A stretch of 64,000 nucleotides of DNA from Apostichopus japonicus (lineage: Eukaryota > Echinodermata > Holothuroidea > Aspidochirotida > Stichopodidae). Position numbers and translations under genes: made by a program. Shown one piece after another: positions 1-14,300 of the stretch. The stretch spans positions 29,052,111 to 29,116,110 of the forward strand of contig NC_092576.1 of assembly GCF_037975245.1 (NCBI RefSeq). Reading direction: 5' to 3'. Position 1 is the first letter of the stretch, and each line of letters begins with the position of its first letter. Below the pieces are notes generated by a model that was not told where the DNA came from, searched no databases, and saw nothing but the letters and a program-made list of their open reading frames with translations.

Positions 1-150
1 AGACATCACCAAAACTAAAACATATAAGTTTAGCATTCTTGTAAATCAACAAAATATTACATTTTAATATTTGTTAGATAATATTACTCGAAATTTTTAT
101 GTAATACCTAGGTACCAATGGGACCAATGCATGATCGTTCTTAGTCTTAC

Positions 151-277
151 ATTTCCGTGGCATTGTGAGGTAACGTTGGTATTACACTCAATGCTCTTAA
201 CGAACAATCAACGAGGTAAAATGTCTTCTTCGTTTGGTGACAGTCACACGTATGATGAGCACCGCATGCTGTTGGTC
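151..277 (-). CDS. Gene A exon 2: LRR N-terminal cap
   Basis: The acceptor is cag at 280-278 after a T-rich tract, and the donor gtaaga is the complement of 145-150. The exon is 127 nt, phase 1 in and phase 2 out, exactly as in gene B exon 2. Confidence 0.8.
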
Positions 278-1125
278 CTGTTGAACACAAAATATTAAAA
301 CAACAGGAAATATTTCCATGCAATGGATGTAAATTGTGCAGGAAAGCTCGATAACTACAATGATTATTGCTTTCTGGAAACAACATAGTCTTAAATATTT
401 GCAAAAACTTGTGAACTCAGTTAACAGTTAATAAAGAAGATAAAAATTACATTCGTTTTAGGCTTTCTATTATTTTTTGGGTAATTCTCGTAATTTCTAT
501 TCTATAATATGACAAACACTAGTCCACGAATTGATTTAGCTACACCATGGATTGTAATCTACATTACATCCAATGACGTGTTATGACGTAATAGGTCAAC
601 CCTTATTCATGTTTCATATTCTGCAACGTTTTATGAACCATAAGAACCGCATCTTAACAATGATTCGAAAATATCAAAAGGCAGCTGTTTTATGACTTCT
701 AAGGATTACCTATTCAGATCTGTACATATTCATGATATTATATTGAGGTTTATTAATTGTATTTAGTCATAAAGCTAAGCAGAAAATTATATGTAAGGTA
801 TCCGAGATGTACATTATTGTACCATAGTTTGCTGGTATAGCCTTTACGTTAATCCAACTACCTTGGTCGGTAGTTTCGTGCAAACAATTTGGAGAATATA
901 AGTTTTTAACCAATTGTATTAAATTACTTTAAGTTCTTGGTTACTATTCGTAAATTGACGCCATCTGCTGATATAGACAATTGATATATTGAATAACTTA
1001 CTTGTTTTATTTTGTATATCTAGTTGTCTATACTGCAGGGTGTCATCGATTGTCTTTGTCGTTCCATGAACATAGTGCAACAACAATAAAAGGAGCCAGA
1101 ACCACATGTTGCCGTATGCTATCAC
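151..1125 (-). CDS. Gene A: LRR receptor, 5' part only (runs off left edge)
   Basis: Two exons are visible on the minus strand: 1002-1125 (signal peptide) and 151-277 (LRR N-terminal cap). They join in phase 1. The first exon begins MIAYGNMWFWLLLLLLHYVHG, whose leucine-rich core is a signal peptide. The second encodes a cysteine-rich cap (motif HTCDCHQ, then LVDCSLRALSVIP and PHNATEM) typical of extracellular LRR receptors. It ends at donor gtaaga in phase 2, the phase used by all LRR exons of the paralogous gene B. Both exons are close copies of gene B exons 1 and 2. The remaining exons must lie beyond position 1, so it cannot be judged whether this copy is intact. By paralogy it should be an LRR, cysteine-rich, multi-pass membrane receptor. 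Confidence 0.75.
1002..1125 (-). CDS. Gene A exon 1: signal peptide
   Basis: The ATG is at 1123-1125. There are 41 codons plus one base, then donor gtaagt (complement of 996-1001). The hydrophobic leader contains six consecutive leucines. The intron phase is 1. Confidence 0.75.
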
Positions 1126-4100
1126 ACAGGAAAAAAGAAGAATCTTAGAAGTATGTTACTTTGCCATTGGACTCATTACAGTAGATGAAACACTCTTCTG
1201 TAAAAAAAGGTCATTTAATAAGACTCTTAATAACTTAATGAGTCGTAAGATTAAACAATGACAAGGATTTGTCTCTCTCTCACTTTCGAAAATTGTTTGT
1301 TCCGTAATTTTTTTCATTTTTGCTGGGAAATTTCATCACCAAATGAAGTTTTGGTTTCATATGATTCCGCTTAGATGAATATTATCAAGAAAGTAAAAGA
1401 AAGTTCAATGATATTGGGTACTGTCAATAATCATATGTGTGAAATATTAAACAAGAGAGTAATCCATGCAATTACATATCCCATATCCACCGTGACGGTA
1501 GTGAGTGTCTCTATATATCGTGTGGTTTAATATTTTTTCCTACATGACGACAAGCCAAAAATAGTTAAAAACACATTTTTAGGGTTTTCCAACTTTCACT
1601 TCTGACATTAAAATGGCGACATCAATCGCAGTTGACGTCAATCATGCACAAGGTAACATGATCAGGCACATATTCTATTTACTTTCGACCTCAATTATCA
1701 TTTCACCTCGACCGTAAATACCAAAATATGCACTAGAATAAAATGTCTTTTATTATTTTCTACATATGGTGTGGTTTAATGCCTTGTTCTTAGACGTTGA
1801 CATGCATTAAATAACTAAAACACAACTTTAAATTTATTTACCTTTTACCTTAAACTTATGACGTCATCAATCACGCAGGCTCATGGTTACATGACCAGGC
1901 ATCTGCTCACCAAGCAAATGTTATTGTTTACTGAATCGGCATATGAATAAGGTACTAACAGCAAGTCTGTGCGTCGTTAAGATTTCAAAGGAATACAGCA
2001 TGCAGTTGTTCCTAATTTATAATGTTTTGTACTAAAATTACCAAAAACCAGTATGCAAACAACGAATTCCTCTGTCTTTTAAACTTCGCTTTCACTTATA
2101 ATTCTTCTTCTTCAATAAGAAACTAAATGGTTGGTTTCTTTAAATAAATTACTGAACTGGCTGATGAATAAGCTCAATTGACAACATACTGCTGACTTAT
2201 TTTCTTCATCATTGAAAATAGTACGTATCTCTTATATCAGGAGATGCAAAAATATCATAATCATACATAAACCATACATATCTTTCTATTTTATTTATAT
2301 CGTGGGGTTTGCTCAACAACGGTTGAGAAGGAGTCCGCGACACATTTCAGGTCAATTTGACCTTTGAACTTAATTGACCTTCGACCCAGACTCTAGACAC
2401 CTACGTTTGTCTTATATTACATTTCATATCATTGTTCTATACATTTCGTATGGTGTAATGCATTTTCCCTACATGTTGATAAGCAGAAAATATGTTGAAA
2501 ACCTTCGATCTCTGACCACTGATATATGATGTCATCAATCTCACAGGCAAAAAGTTGACATGATCGGCCACCTACCCACTAACTTTGAACTTGATCGAAC
2601 TAACGGTCTAGAAGGCGTTCGCGACACACTTTCTTTTGCTCACCTACTCGCGTACCGACGCACCCACCCTCACGCGCATATGCACACATCCTAACATTAC
2701 TGATGTGGGTGAAGTACAATATTTCATCTCCCTGTATATTGCATGTAGGAAATAAATGATTTCACTTTCCAGTTTTCCATTCTTTTTTTATCATGCACAA
2801 TACTATAATTGTGGGTGTATCAAGCTTTATACTAGTAAATATTAGAAATATTAGTAAATGATAATTGACTTTTTTAACTTACCTAAGGAACAGTTAAAGT
2901 TGGATCGTCATCAATATGAATCAAACGTTGTTAAGGCAATGCTATCAAACAGTACATTTAAGTATCACCCACAGCAACGAACGAAGTCAACTTCTAACAT
3001 TAAGTGAGTGCGTCTTTATCGTGAAGATTTTCAAAGTAAGGATAACAGCATGCAGTTGTTCGCAATATACAATGTGTATAACTGCAATGACCAAAAACGT
3101 TTGATTACGCAAACACCAATTTCCTCTTTCTTTTAAAATTTGCTCTCAGTTGTTATTATTATTATTCAATAAGAAACCATATGGTTGGTTTCTATGAGCA
3201 AATGTTTTTACTGAACTGGCATATGAATAGAATCAATTGACAACTTACTGCTGACTTATTTTCTGCACCATTGCAAGTAGTACGTATCTCTCAAATCAGT
3301 AGATGCAGAAAGCTTTATTATCATACATAAACTAGAAATTTATGAAAACACCGAGTTCCGCTTTCTTTTAAAATTCGCTTTCAGTTCTTCTTCTCCTTCA
3401 TCTTCTTCAATACGAAACCAAATGGTTAGTTTCGATAAGTAAATGTTTGTACTGAACAGGCTGATGAATAAGGTCAATTGACAACTAACTGCTGACGTAT
3501 CTTCTGCACCATTGCAAAAAGTACGTGTCTCTCATATCAGGAGATGAAAAAAAATATATATATATAATCATACATTCACCATAAACTTATGCAAATATTG
3601 AATTCCCCTTCTTTTAAAATTCGCTTTTAGATTTTCTTCTTCTGCAACACGAGACCAAATGGTTGGTTTCTTTCAATAAATATTTTACTGAACTGGCATA
3701 TGAATAAGGTCAATTGACAAATTACTGCCGACTTATTTTCTGGATCATTTACTACATTGGTTAAACTGACGTTAAATTCGTAGAAGTTCGCTTTTATAAA
3801 TGCGTTGAAGTTATTACAGCCACGCATCGATGACCACGTTTATATTATGCTTATCATGTTCAGAAATTCACTTTCAATATAACGTAGCAGATATGAATTG
3901 TCTCGTGATGTGGACTATTTATTTGTCTCACATCACAAGTTATTTCAGTTTCGCTTTGATGTAGTGCAAATACGTTATAGAACCTCTGTTGCGTCTAAGG
4001 TGCAAGGTCCAAGAATAATACATTGCTGGGCATCAGGGTGTATGCTGAAGTATTGTTATACAGCGTAACGTGATCCCTTTGGATTTCTATATTCGAAACA

Positions 4101-4740
4101 CAATTTGTGTGTCATTTTCCATTGTGAGTAATTGTAAAAAGCTAGATGATAACTGCATAACGCCAATGCAGTATTTTTAGCGTCCAAAGGAGTAGGCTGC
4201 CGTGGGCAATTGGGTTCCAGTGCCACAGAAAAGAAGATAAATTTGAACCTTCCCTATGCAACTGGCCACCCGTATCATCCAAAAATAACTATTCATTTAA
4301 TTTTGTTTTTATTACTTTTGGAGAGCTGTACATAACACTCCCTGACTGGTACCTGGCGGACTGCCCGCCGCCGCTTAGTACGCCACTTTCTCGCTTCTCT
4401 TCTCTTTTTATTCTCTCTTCCCTTTTTAACTTCCTTCTTCCTCTACTTTTCCTTTCTCCTTTCCTGTTTTTTCTCTTTCCTGTTTTTTTTTCATATTGCC
4501 TACTGATGCAGTCTTTCACCGACTGTACAGGTGAAAGGGTCTCCCCCCCCCCTCCTCCCACACACACATATACCCATCTCGATCTACGGCACTGCTCATA
4601 CCATAGACACGAGTATGTAATAATTATACTGCATGTTGCAGTTCTGAATCTCCCGCTGTTTCCTCTTTTGTCGAAAGTGATACTACTATTAGTGATAATT
4701 TAATACAAGGATCTCTTGCTTAAAGGCTAATATATAGTAT
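1126..4740. repeat. Intergenic repeats upstream of gene A; left copy of a segmental duplication
   Basis: I see no gene here. The stretch matches 21332-27850 in the same order, with shorter spacing. It holds about three diverged copies (near 1480-1690, 1690-1930 and 2290-2640) of a roughly 200-350 bp repeat containing a tgacgtca or gatgtcatca core followed by a catgatcaggca-like segment. It also holds four copies (near 2055-2280, 3108-3330, 3340-3580 and 3590-3745) of a roughly 240 bp unit carrying tcaattgacaac, ctgctgacttattttctgcac and ggagatgcaaaaa. At 4380-4500 there is a pyrimidine-rich (ct/tt) tract that also occurs in the other copy near 27600-27710. Confidence 0.6.
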
Positions 4741-5163
4741 ATGTTACTTTACATGTTGGTTACAATATTCCTGCATTTTTGGAAGACCTACCGAAAACCC
4801 GACCCTTTATTTTGGGGAAGCAGGATGACCCAGAACAGGTGTTTGTCATAATTGAACTACAAACATTTAAAGGGTTGCATTTCTGTTTTACACTATTTTA
4901 CATATTAGAAACAAATTACGTTTGGGAATGTCAAAATTTGTGGTTTTCATCCCCAAAGCTCATTTATGGTCTCGACAAAGGTAAAGTAATTCAGACATCT
5001 CTTCCCAGTGTGTCTCTTCGTAAGAATTTCCTAACTCCTACTGAAGCTCCCTTAGTAGCAAACACATAGACCTATATTGTTTTCATTTAACAGCACTTTG
5101 TTAACCTTTTTGTAATAAAATGTTAACATTTCTAGTACTTACTTATTGTGGTTGAAACAGAAA
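4741..5163 (-). other. 3' flank / probable 3' UTR of gene B
   Basis: This lies between the end of the duplicated block and the stop codon of gene B. A minus-strand AATAAA (complement of 4806-4811) is a candidate polyadenylation signal about 350 nt past the stop. A plus-strand open frame of 96 codons crosses it, but it resembles no family I know and I do not call it a gene. Confidence 0.35.
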
Positions 5164-5384
5164 CTAATTGAGACTAATGTGTAAGCAAGTAGGGGTGTAG
5201 GGTACAACGTTATATTCAAACAGGCAACACGACTTATAAATCGAACAGACTATATGTATGTAAGAATTTCCGTTTCTGTTAAAGGCGACCGAATGTTTCC
5301 TGAAGTGATGAAAGTAGAACTTAGCAAACGATAGTAGAGGGCGCTGTAGTAAGAAACTAGCAATGAGAAGGAAGAGAATAACAG
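5164..5384 (-). CDS. Gene B exon 19: last membrane helix and tail
   Basis: 221 nt including the stop at 5164-5166. The acceptor (gatag) follows a long T-rich tract, and phase 1 agrees with exon 18. It encodes AVILFLLIASFLLQ, a last helix, then a basic region and about 50 residues of tail with no domain that I recognise. Confidence 0.65.
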
Positions 5385-8300
5385 CTATCAGACAGAAGTA
5401 ACAAAAAAAAAACGTTACGAACGAGAGACACTGAGGTGAAACGTCTATCAAACAGATGTAACAGAACGAATTAGAAAGAGTAGGATATTATTTTTTTCTG
5501 ATGTCAAACCATGATTGTGTACCTTGGTGAGCGATCGTATATAAGTCCTCTGTTCTGTATTCATATTTCGTGTTATGAGAAAGGGAATGTCTACCGTAGA
5601 ATTAAAGCCGTTACCGTTCAGTCATTCTCATTTGTCTATAAAGCAGTCGTTGAGATTAAACAGTACGGTGTATTACATTAGTAACAACGTCTTTTGCAAT
5701 CACGTGCCCCCATTAGCCGTTCGATTTCAGGCTGGTATATACTTAAACGCTAGTCGTTCTGCGTCATTACTGAATTGTAACCCGCTCATCATTGATGTTT
5801 TAAATTATATAAAACCAATCCACCGTGATGGCACCAAACAGCAGCAACATACAAGCAGACTGCACGTAGAAAATTTGCATAAGTCTCAATAAGAGTTAGA
5901 GTTTTTCGAGTAAACTTATTGTTTATATGTATGAAAAGACAAAACAGATCATAGAAAACTGAGTGTAGTGGTGATAAATTTAATAGTTTATCATTACAAA
6001 GGATAACTCCAGGAGAATCAATTATTTACAACGAGGAAATAACGATATAGGATTACAGGTTAAACATGATGAAAGTAATAATTGTCATGTGGTTAATGGA
6101 TGTTATACTTTATTGAAAGTTAGAGCATGCCTTTATTTATTTATTTGTACTTCTCCATTCTTTTGGTTAAGCCTTCAGCTAAGAACAGTAAGTAATAACA
6201 CACTATAATGTTAAATATTTAGAATTATACAATTGAACTGTTTCTTAAGTTTGTATTTCTATGTGCTTTATTATACAGCGTGTCACGCAAATATGTAATT
6301 ACAACAGAAACGTTAAAGACATGATAGCTTGGTCTATCGTCATTACCATAAGAAGTGATTTTGAGGCCTAATTTACTGAATACTTAATTTTTACAATATA
6401 AACAATATAATGACTGACAATCATATGACGTATTAGCGATCGTTGTTAATTAACAATTCTTAAAAGAGTAACTCCTACATTAGTTGTTCATTAAACATTC
6501 AGCTATTCAGATGATCGACCGACAGGATACGTTGATTTTTTGGAGAGCAAACAATCCTGAGACCATTTTCCTTCATATTAATTTATCGAGATGAAGCGTT
6601 CATATTAAGATAATAGCTATAAAAGTACAATAACTTAAAAAACAGATAAAAACAACTGCCGACAATGTAACCCCAGTGTTACTATTAACAAGTAGTACCC
6701 ACTGTTAAAAATGTATCTGCCCAATGTAATTGAGTTCAACAACCATGTTAGAAACAAGAAAAGTTGATCAACACTCTCCACTATTTTAGTAGGCTGCCGC
6801 TGGTTTATTCCTGAAAAAGTGAAATGTGTTGTTAGTTAGGTTGCGAGTTAATGCAGCGGAAATTTCCGACTTCTGGGAGCTAAACGTCCGCTCGAGTAAC
6901 GCAAGCGATTTATATTAGTTACAATATTTAGATTACTTAGTCATCTAAATCACGTATCTCGGATTTCTGTGCCTACAAGGACACTTTTGACTTATTTCAA
7001 TGTTAAGCTGGTAAGATATGTCTTTACAATGTTCGTATAGCTGATAGTCAACCCCTCTGTCAGGTCAATATTTCCAATAAAATTCATATCGCTTTTAGAG
7101 CCGACGTTATAGATGTGAAATCAATTCATAATCACATGGAAATGTGGTCGATGTATTTTGTTTTACAGCTTCTTTTGATGTAACGGTACACAGGAAGTAT
7201 TGCCTCACCTGTAATTCGAATTAGAGAGTTAACGTTATTCGCTTCCTAGAGAATATACAAATCAATTTCGATCAACTTATCAACATACATAACTGCAAGG
7301 TTTATTCAACATGATTTGTTTAACGGAAATGGATTGACGACAAGCAAAATTAATCACTTTACGATCACTAAGAAATTGTCATCGAAGACGATAATACAAC
7401 GTTTGCTCGTCTGGTAATTTTTCAATTCAAAACATTGAAACTGCGGTCAGTTTTTTATGAAAACTAATTTCAGTGACACCTATTTGAGTACGGTACTTAA
7501 GAACACTCATTATTTACCCGTCTTCAAGTTGAGCAGATTTCCCGCAGTGTTGATCAAGTAACATGCAGAAACAACATATGATATTAAAAAGATTTCCTCA
7601 AAAGAAGCACTTGATATAAACAAAATGAAGAATTATTAATGTTAGTTTGTCTAACTTTATTAGTACTTTTTTCCATCTGGCATTGTTTAGGGGATGCAAG
7701 TATAATGTTGTCTAGAAGTCGTTAAAGTTCGCTGTGTGATTCCCTGTTACACTACGATCAACATTCTCACCGTTAACATAATATCGGCTCCATAAAGTTC
7801 ACTGTTTTAACCTAAATAGAACACTAATTAAGGTTAGTTAATAATATCTAGGTCATTCATTGAGAGCTATTAAACTAGTTACATCGTTAAGTAACAGTGA
7901 TATAAAAAATATGAATTTGCGTTTTTATTCTTTAACTTCTACACAACTTGAATTACTGTTTATGATAATTTGCTTTGAATTACCGAAGAAACATACGATA
8001 CCAAGAATAAGTTTTCTAAACAAATATCTAGAATTCTATTTTCCACTTTGTACTGAGAACAGCCTTACCTGAAGCAACAATTATAATGGCCGCGTCTAAC
8101 GTTTGAAATACCAATTGATATGTAATGTCCGTAGTCACTGGACATTGGACATATGAAGTACAGTTTTTAACATAAGTAGAACACTAATTTACGTACCTTT
8201 AAGTTAGTTAATAATAACTAGTTAATTGAGAGCCACTCAACTAGTTATTGGTTTCCACCGTTAAGTAAACAGTGATATACAAATATGAATTTGCGTTTCT

Positions 8301-11300
8301 ATAATTTAACTTGTACACAAAGCTAAAAATGACTGTTAATGATAATGTGCTTTGAATTACTTTTAAAAAATATACAATGCCAAGAATGTTGATAACGTAA
8401 GTTTTCTTAACAAAGATCTAGAAAATTATTTCCCAATTTGTATTGAGAACAGCCTTACCTGAAACAATAACTATAATGGCCGCGTCTAACGTTATAATAC
8501 CAATTGATATGCCATACCCGTATTCACTGGACAGAGGAACAGCAGCGAAAAGAGCGTTCACAAAAATCAAAGCGAGGGAAATGAGCTGAAAGGAGGAAAT
8601 ATGTGGAAATATAAAATAATCAGTGACTTTATATGTGCGCACTTGCTACCGTTTGTGTTCTATGTATTTCCTTTCATAAGCAAGAGTTCTTTACGAGATC
8701 TTTAGACTTTGTAGTCTCATGCGATACCTGACAATCCGAAACAGTTGAACTCGTTACAGCAGAAGCGGTCACGTGATCACTCGAAAGTGGTCATGGCAGG
8801 TCAACTGAGGGTAGTTCTAAATTTGAATTGACAATTACTACTAACTATATCACTAACATAAATGATTCATCCTACGTTGCGATACTAAACACTGATACGA
8901 GAGTTCCCGGGGCAATGCTAAATTTCAAAATGAATCACAAGCATTTATAGTTAGTTGCAACTGCTGTTTTATCAAGTGTACACTAACAGGCCAACAGTAC
9001 AAGCCCAATGTATTAACGAGCCACGATTTTAATCCATACGTAAACACCTTAAACGGTCTGGAAATAAAATCGTTCAATCTGTCAACATCCATTCAACGAG
9101 GAAATTTTTTAACACGTTCAATGAATTACTGGCTTAAATAGCTAAAATGGCCGTTACAACATGTACATCGCTTTCAATTCTGGACAAACTCACCTGTAAT
9201 CGTTGTTCAAAAGGGCTCTTCATTGGTGAAAACTTCACGTGGAGTGTGAGAAACAACACAGATACACCGATGGTAATTAACTTGGTCAGTGGATCATCCC
9301 ATCCTAGTAATGTAATCAACATTGTCTGCGTGACCTTCCTGGAAAGTTCCAGAATTTCCCAAAACCAAAATCCGGGCTTAAAATTCTCACAGAGAAAGTT
9401 CAGCCAGACGGGAATGGCATGAGTTTCGATATGATCTTTACTGTTCAATGCGACAGCTTTGCTCATGAAGTGATCTTCACTTTTGAGTTGGTGGTTGGTG
9501 TCTGGTTCTGAAAGGTGTTTGTTATCACGCTGTCTCTTGATATATGTACTCAAACAAAGTAAGAGCAATACAGGAAAAGATATAACATACAAAACAGTGG
9601 CAATAAAAGCAAATATCTGGTAATAGAAGAGATCACTACATAAAATGTCATAATCAGCTCGAAGCAAAGTAATTGTAATATCATTTCCTTTGTAAACCGC
9701 AAATGTATCACAGGCACCAGGGTACAAACTGAATATGATGTCACAAGTTGCTGGATATGTCACAAATATAATTAACAGGACACACGTTGATAGTGCAGAT
9801 CTCGTTTCGGCAAGCCTAAATGTGAGATTATGCCCATCGTAGCGTTTTTTGTACTTGAAATATACTCTAACACTTTGTTCAAAAGCAAACGCAATCAAAA
9901 TAACGACAAGGGGAAACAAGACAGCGATTTTAAATTGGAGCTTAGGATTCAATGAAAGCTTCTCGTGTAAGCAATCAGGTTTCACAATCAACTTCAAAAT
10001 GTTAAATTCAAGTACCGATATCCATTTTCCAACATAATGTAACACTCCAGCCCAACTGACACTGTGAAATGCCTCGAATAGCTCACCAACAACCTGGTAA
10101 AAACCTAGAACAATTTTGACCCTAGACAATACAATGTCTGCGATGGTTCTTCCTTCTTCTGAACATTTCTGCTTCTTGTTTTTCACGATCACAAACCCCA
10201 GGAAGAGGATGAAAATACAAACAGTCATACTGATTTCAAAACAGACCCACACAATATGTGGACACGGAAGGCAAAATCCTAAGACAGAATAATATCCCCT
10301 CACACACTTACTACAGAGCCATCCTCTGTAACCCACCGCACATGAACCAGCTATTCCATCAACTTCATAACTGTTATTATTCATACAATTTTCAGGTCTT
10401 GAACAAGCAAATACTCTGGGAATCAATTGCTTATATTCAACGGTGGATTGTTCATAATTCACATTTTCAGTTTGTAGATTCAGTACATAATTAGAATATT
10501 CCATTAAACTTGCATTGGGAAAAGTCCAATTCCAGTAATAGCCAGGTAAAAGAGCCTTGTAATCTTGAGAACAATCCAATCCTTCTTCTAGACATACTGA
10601 GCATCTCTTGAATCGATGTAAGCGAGTGAAGTTCTCTTTACAGGGACAGGCTCGGTATCCAGCGAAAGTACTTTGTTTAGTTCCTTCGGGACACAATATG
10701 CACTGCGTTGCTGACGAGCCATTTCCATTTTTAACGAAGCTACCGATATGACAGTGAAGACACGAATTGGTTCCGATATCATCTTGATAAAAACCACCTA
10801 CATGAGCAGAAGGAAGCCACCGATAAATATAACTGATCTACTTAATTCCAATGGATGTTTAAGCTATAACATAATATAGTGCAATATTTTCATATGCTCA
10901 GAAACTCGTCACCATTTAGGTTTCTTTACGTGGAAGTTGTTGACCTAAATAGTTCTAGACCTCATTTGAAGATTAAATAAGACTTAGTTTGACCTTTAAA
11001 CTTCGATTTTGGTCTGGCGGAGGATCAAAATAACACCCACTTGCGAATTTGTTTCAGCTGCCCCAGGTTACACCTCTCCTTTATTAAATCCGTAATTTGC
11101 CTGTGCTGATTCCCATAGGTCCATGGCCCATTGCTTAATCAGTCGGAGAGTTTACCCCCCCCCCCCCTCCCTTCCACCAATCCCATATTTGAAAGCCTGT
11201 ATACGCTACTGCTATACGTTAACAGTTCTTTCAGATTTCATTTACCTGCAGGGCAAGGAGTACATTGACCACTTTCGTTGCCATAGCTACCAGGGGGACA

Positions 11301-14300
11301 TGGTTTACATATAAGTGTCCGAGATTTCCATGTACAGTTAAAGCCTTGGTGCCGTAGGACCTCATAGAAGACAAACTTAAGTCTATATGTCTTATACATG
11401 AGTGTTGGAACAAATCTGCTGGTAACGCATTCACTTTGAAAAGAAAAAAAACAATTTCAAATTATGATGTGAACGCGTTAACAGGACGGTTGTTTCTTGG
11501 CTCTTTTTAGGAGGTTGGATGTATGAATAGTTGATAAAATTTCTGCTTAAATGTAAGTAAAACCTTTCTTAACTGCTTTGTTTATTTTAGCTGATATCTT
11601 TGGTCTGATATACACGAACAAACACATTAAGCATTCACAAAGATATAGCATTTTCAGATATATCTTGCTCTCGCGCAGCGACTTTCATGAAACAAATATA
11701 TACGGAAAGAGGAGTTGCAGTTAATGCATCTCAGATTCTTGATTTCACGTTTGTCTCACTCCCCTTATCATGTGGTGATGAGCAGAAAACACAATTTATA
11801 GTTTAAACGTCATGAAGAATTTACTTGTTTTTATGTGTTTTTGTTTTACAATACCTGGTGATATTTCTGTTTGACATCGGCAGAGATGTTAGGTAGCCAC
11901 AGTTAAGCAGTCTGTTAGGAATCATAATGATGCAAAGATATTTTCTGTAAGTTATTAACTGTTCGTGTTGAATCTTGAAGTGACCAATTGATGTATGGAC
12001 AATGTTGATGTCATATATTGTCATAGGTATTTCCGTGAGATTCTATTCTGTTGCAGTAAGAAACACTATATTTTTATGTTTTATTGATTTATGTTTGATC
12101 GGTACTAGAAAATGCAGCCATCCTTTAAATAAACGACGACATTAGACATACAAAAGAGTAAGAAAGCAACATTGGATCTACCAAACATACATTCCTATTT
12201 ACATGCAAAGGTACAAGGGAGGTCAAATATTTAAATACATGACATGTTTTGGACAATATGAAGTGTCTTGTGTAAATAAACCATGACTTTGACAAGAGAA
12301 ATTCAAGTTGAAATGTTTTAATGGATGCCAAAAAAAGTTCTTAACTTACAGTTTCATGTGACCGGGCATATCTTCGAGAGCATTCTCTGAGATGTATTCT
12401 AGACGGTTTTTGTAAAGATGTCTTTTGATGGTCAAACACAGAAATAGAAAGGACGGAGATTTTAACAAAATTAAACACCGAAATAGAAAGGACGGAGATT
12501 TTAACAAAATTTAACAAATTTTCATAGTTAATGACTATTCGGATGAAAAAGAGAAAAAACAATGAAACATCAATCTACAAAATGTCCATTCTATTCATTT
12601 GCAAAATTTACTGTTGTAATCATTATCAGCAGAAGGGTAGACAGATGAGTGGATGTTACCATGGTAAATGCCTCAATTGGCGTTTTATGTTTTCAGAATA
12701 AAACAGTTGATATGGCTGTACGCTCCCCTCCTTTTTCAGCCTTACACAAAATACGGTACTTATTTAACACAGCCTGGCATTCAGAGATAATCATATATGC
12801 TTATTTCTAACCCTTACATGAAAGTCGGTTACAACCGGTGCCGTTCCATGTCTTCCTATAAAGGCACTTTCCCTCCTTAACTATGTCGCGGAATGTTTAA
12901 TTTCCTTCCCTCCCCCCCCCCCACCACCACCACCCTTCCCACTCCTTTACCACCGTATTTGAATTTCTCCGCACGTCAATGATGCAATCGACGACAATGA
13001 TAACTAGATAAACAACGATTAACATTCTGCTGGTACTCACAGAGCTGTTTTAACTATTTTTCTCTTCGATCTTCTCGTGAATAAACTGTTGTTGAGTATA
13101 GTGATTTTGTTGTTAAAGAGGTAGCTTTGAAATAGAATGAAAGTTTGTTTTAATGTCGTTCATCCATGTTCTCGGGAAGGGAAAAAAGGAACTAAAAATA
13201 TATTTTTCTATTATATTTATTTATTAAAACGACCAAGTTTGACTTACATGTTTTTAATGGGCATGTCTGCAAAAGCATTTTTCTCCACTTCACTGATTTC
13301 GTTGTTATTGAGAAATCTTAAACCGAAAATAGGATACAAGTGTTCAACGGATTGATAGGAGACAACATGTGATGTCGTTATGGTTAATATAAGGCTAAAG
13401 GGCCAAACATATACCTGGTCAGTCTATAAATAAGAAGGTATGTTACTCACATATGTCGTAGTCGACTAAATCCATCGAATAATCCATTTCGTACGCGAGT
13501 GAGGTTGTTTCTTTGCAATAGCAGGATCAGTGCGCCGTGCTTCGTATGGCTAGAATTAAACAGCCCGAACGGTATTTCCGTTAAACTGTTGTTTGAAAGG
13601 TCTCTGCAGCGCATGTTAAATAACAAGTAAAGAGGCCAATAACTTTAACGTGTGTAGCAGGAAAATAACGACTGATAAATTCATGAGAATATGATTTGAC
13701 TTGTATGATCTCATTTGGCTTTAATTGAAAACTATCATTCGACTATGAGAATCTTTGACAATCACGATAAATGTGTATAAAAGTACTTCAATTCATTTTA
13801 TTTGCATTTATATGTCTTGATATTCATTATTTAAATTGGCACACCAATATCGGTGGTAAAACATTGCACTACATAAAAGGTGGGTAGGATGTTCGTTGGT
13901 TAAGAGGAAAGGTAATACATGTTAATTCTACTATACAGCTGATAAGCAGGACTTTGTCATTTTAAACTCTCTGAAAGTAGAACATATATCTGCATGGGTT
14001 GTTCATGATTTGACTACTTGGTGCTTTTCGTCATAAAAATAAGTTGAAATAGTACTTTATAGAATTTTTGAAATTATTTACATGCCAAAATTGATTGTGA
14101 TTTTACTAAAGAGATTCGCCGGTAGTTGTCCAATGTTGTTTCCTGAAAGTGACCTGCAAGAAATGTTTTGGACACAGTTTCTTATTCTTTGCTTTTAGAA
14201 AAACATTCTCTACGATTACTATTAATTGTTGACAATATTTTTTGTGACCGGCTTACCAGGATATGACCCGGATTTCAATACCATACGTTACATGGCAGTT

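Noticed and set aside
3108-3745. Spaced repeats resembling a CRISPR array
   Set aside because: The units are about 240 bp, diverged, and the genome is animal.
4289-4567. Minus-strand frame rich in Arg, Lys and Glu
   Set aside because: It reads through the pyrimidine-rich repeat that also occurs near 27600; low complexity, not a gene.
5164-5345. Alternative acceptor near 5346 for the last exon of gene B
   Set aside because: It gives a stop after seven codons and loses the hydrophobic segment; the acceptor at 5385 fits phase and membrane topology better.
5538-5892. TATA box followed by a 105-codon plus-strand frame
   Set aside because: No recognisable protein, no splice or polyadenylation support, and it lies in an intron of gene B; noted only.
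13042-13090. Possible extra gene B exon next to a gtgagt donor
   Set aside because: The translation (about 15 residues, mostly basic) has no LRR pattern and neighbouring exons already join in phase.
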